Shown one piece after another: positions 56,176 to 64,000 of a stretch of 64,000 bases of DNA. Position numbers and translations under genes: made by a program. Within the stretch, counting starts at the first letter, position 1, and each line of letters opens with the position of its first letter. The stretch spans positions 62,001 to 126,000 of the forward strand of contig BCKL01000038.1 of assembly GCA_001600635.1 (NCBI GenBank). The letters run 5' to 3'. The notes beneath the pieces were generated by a model. That model saw nothing but the letters and a program-made list of their open reading frames with translations. It was not told the DNA's origin and did no database searches. Source of the DNA: Leucosporidium creatinivorum (lineage: Eukaryota; Basidiomycota; Microbotryomycetes; Leucosporidiales; Leucosporidiaceae).

Positions 56176-57402
56176 TCAAGGCATGAGCGCCGCCAACCAT
56201 TTGTGCACAGGGTAAATCATGCTCTCGTCGAACCTCCCGCTCTCCCTCAACTCCATCCTCAAATGCCAGCAAATTCCCCCATCCGCCCCCGCCTCCCAAA
56301 CCACTCTCATCCATTCGGTCCAATCGGGATACCAGCCACTCAGCTCCCAGTCAACGATCCCTACCAGCTTTCCGTCCCTCATGATCAAGTTGCGGTCGGC
56401 GATATCGCCATGAGTGAAGACGAGAGGTCGGTCGACCGGGGTGGAGCGGAGGGCGGTGGGAAGTGAGGCTAGAGCTTCCGCTGACCAGTTGTGCTTGTAT
56501 GGAGCGACGTAGTCCTCCCATTTGGTGATCAGAAAGGAGATTAGAGAGGCTTGGTCGGCGAAGGAGGGGATCGCCGAGGGTTCGGAGGGGAGGAGGAGGG
56601 GACAGTGTGTGGCTGTGAGGTTGCCGATGCGAGTGTTTGGAGGGATAGGGATCGAGCGCAGGATATTGAGGATCCGCTCGAGGTCGAGGAGGAGTTGATC
56701 TTGCTGTGGGTGCGTGAGGTCTGAGAGTTGAAGAGGGGAGCCGTCGATGTAGGACATGAAGAGGTAGGCGACATTGTCGCTGATGTAGTAACCGAGGAAC
56801 TGGGTGCTGTATTTGATCAGCTTGTCGAACTCGAGCCCGAAGAAGCCGCGAGACCCACCTTCGGCGCTTCGGCGATGTACCAGCTCGCCAGCTCCATGGC
56901 CAATCCCTCGTCTTCTCTGACCCACTTGGGAGCTCCAAACTTGACGACCATGTTGGTGGACAGGTGCTTGACTCGACAAGCTGGCCAGGCATCGAGCAAG
57001 GGCTTGCCGGGATCCGTCGTGACCTCAGCTGGCGAAGGGAGCGCCGAGCCGTCGAACTGCAAAGCGAGGAGGCTGTCAGTGGAGCTGCTCGACCCAGCAG
57101 CTTTTTGCAACCTACGGCGTATTCTGAAGGGCCTTTGTACCAGCTCACGAAGTCAGGCTCCACGGGCGAGCTGTTGTGCACCTCTTCGTCAACGTTCGAG
57201 TTCTGAGAGCCTCGCCAGATGCGTCAGCCTTTCCTCCCGTCTCGAGAGCCACGTAATTACTCACCAAAAGTGTCGGCGAAGAACGAGCTGGACCACCATT
57301 AGTCTTCGTCTCCAAGGTAGCCTCAACTTGCTTGCGCCGAGCCCGGAGGAGCTTCCGCTTCAGCAGACGCGCGGCTGATACGATCGAGGCGAGTATTGGC
57401 AT
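56176..57402 (-). CDS. Aminoglycoside phosphotransferase/choline-kinase-like protein, copy 2
   Basis: Intact paralog of the kinase-like gene at 15115-16276. Start MPILASIVSAARLLKRKLLR at 57402 (basic, possibly a targeting or membrane-proximal helix); exon 2 gives NSNVDEEVHNSSPVEPDF and VSWYKGPSEYA. Exon 3 carries FDGSALPSPAEVTTDPGKPL, CRVKHLSTNMVVKFGAP (N-lobe Lys) and EDEGLAMELASWYIAEAPK. The last exon has FLGYYISDNVAYLFMSYIDG, PLVFTHGDIADRNLIMRDG (catalytic loop) and LVGIVDWELSGWYPDWTEWM (metal site), ending HKWLAALMP at 56176. About 380 aa. Family fold clear, substrate unknown. It lies on the same strand as copies 1 and 3 and directly beside arm B of the inverted duplication. Confidence 0.8.
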
Positions 57403-58547
57403 TCGAAGCTTGCAGAGATCCAGTGTAGTCTTCCTCCTGCTGCTGACTGAGCGTCAAGGATGAGCGGCGGAACGAGGGGATGGAAGAGAGCCAGAAGGAG
57501 TCGAACGAGTTTAGCCGTCGACTTTTGAGCAAAGGGCTGTTGCGCTTCGCGCGCTGTACAGCTTTTCGAGCCTTCAATGAAGTACCAAAATAGTCTGCAG
57601 TCGCGCAGAGAGCGCCTCGAGACTCCGGACCATACTCCAACTGCTCGGCGTTCGAAGCTGCTCCCATGCTCAGAGCCTCGGGTACAGGCGTCGACGACCT
57701 CGGCTCGCGGATTAGGAGCACCCAGCAGTTCTTACGAGCTCTCGCCTGCTCAATTGCCGTGCATACTGCACCCCGGCCCTCTCTTTCAGCTTGACATCCG
57801 CCGGGGCTTTGAGACTCGACCCAGATCGAGAGGTTCAGGTATGTAATAGCATGCACGGGACTCGCCGACGGCTAGCGATCCAAGCATCTTGTCGATCATT
57901 CGACACTTCTCTGTACACGCTCCAAGGAGGAGATAGCCGAGCGTCAGGTGCTCTTGCCTTCGCCGAGAGAATCGCCGAGCGACGCCTGGAGTATGCCTAT
58001 ACCCGGTGTGACAGCGCTCAGAGCCTGTGAAGGAACTGTAAGCATCTTTGAATGGCCTCCTCGTTTCTCCGGACCCGACACTGTGGAGCATGGGAATCTC
58101 TCGCCTCCCGCTCGGCGCCAGCCCTGACTGCCTCGAAGCCTGGCCTTCTTTCCCGTGGTGCAATCGAGACAAACCCACAGACCTTACAAGCGGAGAGTAT
58201 ACCCGCTGGCATAGATTCCTGGGGCGCGATAGCTGATCTGTCAGCTCTGCAGACAGACAAAGCCGCTCCCCGAGCCAGCAGGCCAGCGCCGAGCACGAAG
58301 TTGACTCCCTCCTACTCGAACGCTCGGAGGCTGCTTCCCGCGAGTCAAGATCACCCTCACTCTCCCGTCCAATGCACTGGTCTCAGACTCTGATCACAGT
58401 CTCTTTCAGGAAGCGACTCTCAGCATCGAGGCGAGCCTTTCTTATTCAATTCCCTTGCCGGCGACCCCACCTCTCTCTCCTCTGCGCTTCCCGCTCGTCT
58501 GCTCATTCTCTCCTCACCTACACTTGCAGCTTCCCACTTCACAAGCC
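57403..58547. other. Intergenic region: promoter of kinase copy 2 and duplicated flank
   Basis: About 1.15 kb. From about 57830 onward it aligns, inverted, with 34460-35240 of arm A. An ORF of 177 codons on the minus strand (57323-57856) crosses the start of the kinase gene in another frame; it is not preserved in arm A and shows no recognisable protein character. Confidence 0.45.
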
Positions 58548-60320
58548 ATGCTGTTTTATAGCGCGCCCCTCCTCCTCACTACAGCGTCCCTCGCCGCCGC
58601 CATGCGCCTCGCCCCCGAGCTCCGCCCGAGCCTTGGGGACCTCGTCAAGCGCCAGCGTAAGTCTGCGGTGCTCGACGCACATCCCAGTATCCTGGAGCTC
58701 TTTACTGACCCGACTTGGATCTGCAGCTGGCTCTCAACCCGCTTCGCCTATCACCTGCCCCTCGGGGAAGTTCAACGACGGTTCGTCTCCTTCTCTCGGC
58801 GATCTCTCCCTCGCTTCAGCAGCTGACCCAAGACTCGTGAGATAGGAACCAACAAGGCGTGCAAAGACTGTTCGGCTTCGGGACAACCTCACTCGAACAC
58901 CTGCACCGCGACCGCCGCTTTGAGCTGGTGAGTCGGCCGAGCAGTTGTCACAAACCGGGCCTGATCACTCGCCGAGCATTCACTGACTCTGTCGTCTTCC
59001 ACAGCAAGGACAAATGGTTCCTCTACAATGGAGCATGCGGCTCAACTTGTCCCTCGTCTACCTGGACTAACTGTAGGCCTACTGCTCCGAGCGACCGAGC
59101 GCCGAGCTGGACTGATTTCCACCGGTTGCTTCAAATTACAGCTGCCGCCAACGCCTGCATTGAATGCACCACTGTGGATCCCGACGCCGCCACGTGCACA
59201 TCCACTGCTGCCACTTCCTGGTGAGTTCGGCTCGACGGCGCGCAGATTTCTTGCTCTCGTACCTTCCGCTGACCCTTCTCGCCTGGGTCCTACAGCACGA
59301 CCAAGTTCTTGAGCAATGGGAAATGCATTGACCCCTGCGCTGATGGTCAATTCGGAGATGGTGAGTCCTCTCCGGCCCCTCGAGCGGAGGTGAACGAGAC
59401 TGACGATCGCCGAGCTGACCGTTTCTCCCTCTTCCGTCTGCAGTCCCGTCCCACACCTGCAAGAACTGCGTTGATGTTAACGCTGTCACTTGCACGGCTA
59501 CTGCTTCGACCTCATGGTAGGTTGACCTCCCTTTCCTCGCTTCCGCTTCCTCGTTGGGGCTCGGTTGGCAACTCGGCGATGGCTGAGAGACAAGCTGACG
59601 CTTTCGTTGTCGCTCTGCAGCAAGACCGCCTTCTACCTCAACGGAGCGACCTGTAGCAGCTGCTCGATCTTCCCAGATGCTGCTACCTGCAACTCGGCTG
59701 GCGCCCTCACCTGCATGACCAGCGGAAACGTCGTGGTCAACGGCGTCTGTGTCGCTGGAGAGGCGTACGCGCTCTATCCCGGCTACTCGCTTCTCCGGAC
59801 TGTACACTACACGGATTACTACGGCTCTGATTACTCCTACCAGACTTACGACAGTCTTGACTACAGTACGGAGTGTCGCCTTTCTTTGCCCTTTCGGCGC
59901 TATTCTTACCACTCCCTCTGCAGAGTACTACAACTCCTACTACCCTCATGCGCAGTGCCAATCTTTCTGTGGAGGCAATGATGCCACTACCCTCTACTAT
60001 TCGTCGTGGTACACCTACAGCTACTGCCTCTGCACCGACCCCAACGCAGCGCAGCTCACCACCTACAACTATGGCTACTCGAGCGTTGCTCAGCTCAAGG
60101 GAACGTGCGCCGCGCTCAACAAGGGTAGTGAGTACCGTGGATTCTCCTTCCTCTCTGCCTGTTGTGTCCCCCCGCCACGCTGGGTCGAGCGCTCGCCGCT
60201 CGGTGAACAACCAAGCTGACCTTATCTCGGCTCGCAGTCGACTCCTGCGTTGATGTCGCCTTCGCCGGCGGCTCTTGCATCCGTACTAGTGATGGAAGCA
60301 ACTGCGACAATCTCTACTAG
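58548..60320 (+). CDS. Secreted cysteine-rich modular protein, copy B
   Basis: Paralog of the gene at 32688-34456. Signal peptide MLFYSAPLLLTTASLAAAMR (ATG 58548), then DLVKRQ (Kex2-type site). Ten exons; modules CPSGKFNDG, TNKACKDCSASGQPHSNTC, CKDKWFLYNGACGSTCPSST, ACIECTTVDPDAATCTSTAA, TTKFLSNGKCIDPCADGQFG, HTCKNCVDVNAVTCTATAST and KTAFYLNGATCSSCSIFPDA. The C-terminal domain is Tyr-rich (YALYPGYSLLRTVHYTDYYG; YYNSYYPHAQCQSFCGGNDA; YYSSWYTYSYCLCTDPNAAQ) where copy A often has Trp or other residues, and ends RTSDGSNCDNLY at 60320. About 355 aa with an open frame. Three introns interrupt a Cys codon as TG|C (after 58927, 59219 and 59517 approximately), and intron phases alternate with the modules. 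No known domain assigned; secretion is inferred from the leader. Confidence 0.78.
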
Positions 60321-61241
60321 GCGCGCACCACCCCCTTCTACCGTCCCTCCTCGCCATCTCGGTCCACTTTCGGCTTCCCCTTCCTCACCTCTTCCGGCTC
60401 TCTCTTCTCTTTGGGGAGCTTTGGCTCAGATATACAAACGGTGTACTAGTGAACTGCAACAAACGGGCATTCTTAGCATTTGAGCGCGAGGGCAGCGTGC
60501 GAGAGCCGTTCGAACCCTCGGCGCTGGGCGAAAGGTCAGCTCGGTGTCTCCTCGCCGCAGTAGTGAAGTCAACAGGTAGTCCAAGCCTTTCGCCTCCACT
60601 CTGGGCGTGTCATCTGGGACGGTAACAGAGCAGAGTGAGAATCTGTAGCCTCGCCATCGACCGCGACGGCAGCTGCTCGTGTCGCCTCGGCCGAGGTGCA
60701 TCGCCGAAGCTCTGGGCAGTGGCTTCGTATCGAGTCAGATGGCCAGCCAGGAAATGGCCAGCTCAGCGATCTCTCCATGCTCTCACTCGCCGCGCTCTCG
60801 AGTCCGATTCTTGCTCTCGCAGCCCAGCGCCGAAGTCGAGCAAAGCAAGCGTCGTATGGTTCCAGCAGCCTACAGAGCCTCATCAAAGCCGTTGATCGAT
60901 CAACCGAGTGCAGAAGGGGTCAGAGAGATCAAGCCGGCCTCAGAAACGGGAGATCACTCACCACGGCTCGAAGAAGCGCTCCCAGCTGAGTGGTAGCTCG
61001 TCCACTCCCACCCCAAGCGGCACTCAGACGATCCTTCTCCAGCCACCATCGCCTAATCTAGCTCTTCTGACGCTTCAGCGATCTCGACATCCTGTTTCGC
61101 TCCCCTCGGCGAAAGCGAAAGCCTCGGCAGACCTCGAAGGCTCGGCAAATTCTGGGTGAAAGCAGCTGCAAGCTCTTCCAGGATCACCCCTCGCCAGCGG
61201 AGTAGCCTCGTTTAAACCAAGCCAACGTGTACGAAGGTGTA
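60321..61241. other. Duplicated spacer and F-box relic region
   Basis: About 920 bp between the Cys-rich gene and kinase copy 3. The first 730 bp matches the spacer 32019-32687 in inverted orientation; the F-box relic is listed separately. Remaining sequence shows nothing recognisable. Confidence 0.5.
60955..61050 (-). pseudogene. F-box gene relic (3' end only)
   Basis: On the minus strand the sequence CTCACCACGGCTCGAAGAAG (plus-strand reading) matches the coding end WER(F/L)FEPW-stop of F-box copies 1 and 2, preceded by a diverged ...DELPLSWE segment. Only about 30 codons remain and no upstream F-box sequence is found; the adjoining DNA leads to kinase copy 3. It corresponds to the 3' end of F-box copy 2 in arm A. 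It also retains the GTGAG donor next to the Trp/stop. Confidence 0.6.
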
Positions 61242-62394
61242 TCACTGCAAAAGTCGTAGCGTGGCCAAATACGTCGCCACGAGCTCGCAGGGGTAGCCCT
61301 CCATGACTGCCACCAGATCCTCCACGGGCACCGACGGCGCCGTCTCCAAGTCCCTCTTAGCCCGAACATACTCGAACCACTCAGGATACCAGCCGGCCCA
61401 CTCCCAATCTACAACGCCCACGAGTCGTCCCTCCCGAACTATCAGGTTGCGCGGCGAGAGATCGCCGTGAGTGAATTTGAGGGTGTAGGGAGGGAGGGAG
61501 AGATGGGAAAGAGATTTTAGATCGTGTGCTGGGCATCGACGAGCGACGTCCGCGTCCAGTCGGGCGAAAAGGGCGGCTTCGGAGGAGAAGGAAGGGAGAG
61601 GCTTGCCGGGCACAACGAGGGGAGCTTTGTTGCGGCTGAGGTTTCCGATTAGAGGAGGGGGGGGGGACGGGACAGGGATTTGACGGAGGGTGTCGACGAA
61701 GCGGTTGAGCGAAGCGACGAGCTGAGCATCTTGGCTAGCGCTGAGGTATAACGAGGCCCGCGAGAGTGGTGTGCCGACGATGTGGGTCATGAAGAGGTAG
61801 TGGAACTGGTCGCGGGCGTAGTATCCCAGGAACTATAGGGGGAAAAGGGCTCAGCGGCCTGCCTCACAAGCTGAGTTCGGCGATAGCTCACCCTCGGCAC
61901 TTCGAGCGCTTTGACGTAACGGCCAGCGAGCTGCATCGCAAGTCCCTCGTTGAACGAGATACCCTCATCGGTACCGTACTTGACGACCATGCCATTCTTG
62001 AGATGTTTGACGACTCGGAAGGGGTAAACGTTGAGAAGCTGCTCCCCGTCGTCGTCGTGGATTTCGTCTGGCGAGGGCAGCAGGCTTCCATCCAGCTGCG
62101 AAGCTCGAGGTTTGCTTGCGGCTCGTGTATCGAGGGTAGCGAGAGAGGCTCACAGCATAAAGCGACGGTCCTTGCCATGGTTCGTCCCGAGGCGACGGGT
62201 CCTCGACCTCGGCGTCGCGGTCAAGCGAGGACGTCTGCGGTCCGGGTCAGTCGTGTCTAGCTTTCGTTGGAAAACGTTTTACTCACCACACATCCAGGCG
62301 AGACGCTACGAGTCGCGTCCGCCTGCTCAGTCAGCTTGGGCTGTGAGGCTGCAAAAACCTCCGCTACCGGTAGAAGTCGGCGCAGGTAGTCCAT
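61242..62394 (-). CDS. Aminoglycoside phosphotransferase/choline-kinase-like protein, copy 3
   Basis: Third paralog, apparently intact. Start MDYLRRLLPVAEVFAASQPK at 62394; exon 2 has TSSLDRDAEVEDPSPRDEPW and QGPSLYA. Exon 3 gives LDGSLLPSPDEIHDDDGEQL, LNVYPFRVVKHLKNGMVVKY and SFNEGLAMQLAGRYVKALEV. The last exon has FLGYYARDQFHYLFMTHIVG, YTLKFTHGDLSPRNLIVREG (catalytic HGDxxxxN), RLVGVVDWEWAGWYPEWFEY and the end YLATLRLLQ at 61242. About 360 aa. The exon order (leader exon, (W)xGPSxYA exon, LLPSP exon, C-lobe exon) is shared by all three copies and is a useful family fingerprint. Substrate unknown; these are host genes of a lineage-expanded family rather than recently acquired resistance genes (inference from shared introns). 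Confidence 0.8.
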
Positions 62395-62719
62395 CGTAGG
62401 TCATCAAATGTGTACGGAGAAGACGAGGGCCACTAGCGCAGCATGGAAGGCGAGAGTGAGAGCGAGCGAATTGAACGACGCGTTGGGCAGGCGCTCCCAG
62501 TCCTCCGATGTGGTGAAGTTGTAGACCGGTAGGCGTCTGTGAGACTCAAAAGTAGCTGTATATGCGTGATTCGCGAGTCGCGGGTTTGTAGACGAGGTGA
62601 TGGCGGGAGAGCAAGAACGCTCGAGTGGAGCGGGCTTCACATCTTGATCTCAAAAGGAGGTCGGACGTTGATGTTCAACAGGGCTAAAAAAGGCGCCGAG
62701 TCTACTATAGAATATCTCC
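62395..62719. other. Intergenic region
   Basis: About 325 bp between kinase copy 3 and the last gene. Promoter of the kinase and 3' UTR of the next gene. Nothing else seen. Confidence 0.35.
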
Positions 62720-63967
62720 TTAATGGCTCTGCAGAGTCTGCACCTGCTCTTCGCGCCTTCGCTGGACTTCGGCCATCAGCTCAGCCTTCAAGCTCTCGCC
62801 GTCCCTGCTCTTCGACAACGAGGTGTGCACTGGCATCGCGTCATACATCCTACTCGACATATATTGCACCAGTAGACCCCTTACGCTCCTCATAATCGCA
62901 TCTAGCGCGCTCAACCGGACTCCAGCGACGAGCTGCGCCTCCGCCGAGCTGTTGAAGAGCCGCTCCTTGTGGCTGCTGAGACGAAGCTCGGGTCAGCGGT
63001 AGGACGATTGGAGAATACAGGTTCCACGTTACTCACCTCGTCTCCGACGGCGGCGCTAGGCTCGCCTTGCGCTCCCTCTCGGACTTGAGCAGCGAGCCGA
63101 ATCCGTTCTCCACCGGCGTAAGGGAGACCACCGACTCTTGTAGCGAGCTCTCCAACTGTGCGAGTGAGGCAGGACAATCTTCGATAAGGGTCTGCTGCCG
63201 AGTCGTAGCTTTGGGTGTGCTGGCGAGATGCTCGAGCAGAAGTTTGGCGAGGGCGACTGGAGGGGCAAAAGGTCAGTGATGAAGCTCAGGTAGCGGGAGC
63301 TGTGTGAGGAGCGTACGATCCAACATCGGTTGCCCGTCGAGCGTCGACGCTGGGTGGTGGCGGCCAAGTCGGCGGTGGGAGTCGAGGCGGTTCTAGCTTC
63401 GCCGAGCACGGTGTTGAGCGCCTCGATGAGGAGGGTGAGAAGTCGGGTCGCTGCGGATAGAAATGGAGAGTCAGCTCTTGACCTATGCGAGAAGAAGACG
63501 GGAAGAGAACTTACGATCCGGCGATATGGGAAGCGCGGCCACTTGCTGCAGCGGCCGGTTTCGGCCTGAGAAGCGGAGGGTCAGCGAGGTGGGCGAAGAA
63601 GAGCGAGGAGGGAGCACTCACCTGCTTGAGCCTCGCTGCCATAGAACAATCAATCTTGGCTGCACCCTCGCCTTGAGCAAGCCCGCCTGCTCGTTCGATG
63701 GAAAGCGACGACAAGTCGAGCCCTTCCGTTTCCACGTCGTCCATCTACTCGTCGCCCTCCTCCCAAGTCGGCCCTGCTCCAAGCTCCCGCCACCTCGCCG
63801 AACCTCTTCTCCTCATCAGCTCGTTGCTCCCGACTCTGCAGAGTCCTCACCCTCCATTCGGCGAAGACCTCCCTCGCGAGCCTGCGCTCTCGCGCCGCTC
63901 CAATCGCAAGCCGTCGAACCTCCCTCCTCACTGCTTCAGCGACGAGCTCATTCATCAACCCCTTCAT
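62720..63967 (-). CDS. Uncharacterised helix-rich protein, 5' end uncertain
   Basis: C-terminal exons are well supported: ...DPTRLLTLLIEALNTVLGEA, then ALAKLLLEHLASTPKATTRQ, QTLIEDCPASLAQLESSLQE, SVVSLTPVENGFGSLLKSER, ERKASLAPPSETSSHKERLF, NSSAEAQLVAGVRLSALDAI and MRSVRGLLVQYMSSRMYDAM, ending EEQVQTLQSH at 62720. Introns carry GCTGAC motifs and GTGAGT donors. Upstream, exons LQQVAALPISPD (about 63520-63565) and MDDVETEGLDLSSLSIERAG (63621-63744) are candidates but their phases do not join cleanly in my reading. A strongly helical frame MKGLMNELVAEAVRREVRRL at 63967 could belong to the same gene or a neighbour, and the gene may extend past the window edge. I do not recognise the family. Confidence 0.4.
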
Positions 63968-64000
63968 GAGGATCCGCCGACCCTCCTGCTGCTGCTGCCG

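Larger units (their letters stand above)
57830..61050 (-). repeat. Inverted duplication, arm B (about 3.2 kb, diverged)
   Basis: Inverted counterpart of 31950-35240. It holds the promoter flank, the Cys-rich secreted gene copy B, the shared spacer (CATTTGAGCGCGAGGGCAGC, TTCGAACCCTCGGCGCTGG) and an F-box 3'-end relic. Both arms keep the same gene order, so a single event followed by divergence is the simplest reading. The arms are about 22.6 kb apart. Confidence 0.75.

Noticed and set aside
57323-57856. Minus-strand 177-codon frame across the start of kinase copy 2
   Set aside because: It overlaps the kinase leader exon in a different frame; the kinase frame has the splice sites and homology, and the other is not preserved in arm A.
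63698-64000. Plus-strand frame MESDDKSSPSVSTSSIYSSP running to the window end
   Set aside because: Ser/Pro-rich with no recognised domain, and it overlaps antisense the candidate start exon of the minus-strand gene. A divergent gene cannot be excluded, but the window ends too soon.

Overview
The window reads as nuclear DNA of a basidiomycete fungus, most likely a red yeast or relative in Pucciniomycotina (Microbotryomycetes). I base this on compact, GC-rich, very intron-dense genes. Most introns are about 45-110 nt, start GTGAGT/GTAAGT and carry a GCTGAC branch-point-like motif shortly before the 3' AG. Basidiomycete-type proteins are also present (DUF7727 membrane protein, UapA-type NCS2 permease, TRANK1-like helicase). 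The genus is an inference. A few N bases show the assembly is not fully polished, so single-base defects in genes should be read with care.

Layout. 0-10 kb: DCAF6/8-like WD40 protein (+), a Zn2Cys6 factor (-), a DUF7727 membrane protein (+), a second paralogous zinc-cluster factor (+), and a purine permease (-). 11-16 kb: an F-box-like protein, mitochondrial ETF alpha subunit and a phosphotransferase-like kinase, all on the minus strand. 16.5-26.9 kb: the TORC2 subunit Rictor/AVO3 (+), CCDC25/Jlp2 (-) and mitofusin Fzo1 (-). 27-37 kb: an accessory stretch with two orphan genes, two more F-box paralogs and a secreted Cys-rich protein. 37-42 kb: epsin Ent3 and ArfGAP Glo3 (+), both membrane-traffic genes. 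42-50.4 kb: a very large TRANK1-like SF1 helicase (-). 50.8-56 kb: E2 enzyme Ubc1 (-), alpha-SNAP Sec17 (-), and MOB4/phocein (+). 56-64 kb: a second accessory stretch with two more kinase paralogs, a second Cys-rich secreted protein, an F-box relic and an uncharacterised helical protein.

The conserved genes are ordinary housekeeping loci. Several concern membrane traffic (Ent3, Glo3, Sec17, MOB4), ubiquitin (Ubc1, DCAF-like, F-box proteins) and mitochondria (ETFA, Fzo1). I see no metabolic cluster.

The most unusual content is in gene structure and the accessory stretches: (i) two paralogous zinc-cluster genes in which the second cluster cysteine is encoded by a 5-nt microexon, one of them having lost its third cysteine; (ii) a ~3.2-kb diverged inverted duplication (about 31.95-35.24 kb and 57.83-61.05 kb) carrying the two Cys-rich secreted genes; (iii) in those genes, a tandem cysteine module mirrored by a repeated intron-phase pattern; (iv) local expansion of F-box and kinase families. 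No LTR, viral or transposase coding sequence was recognised.
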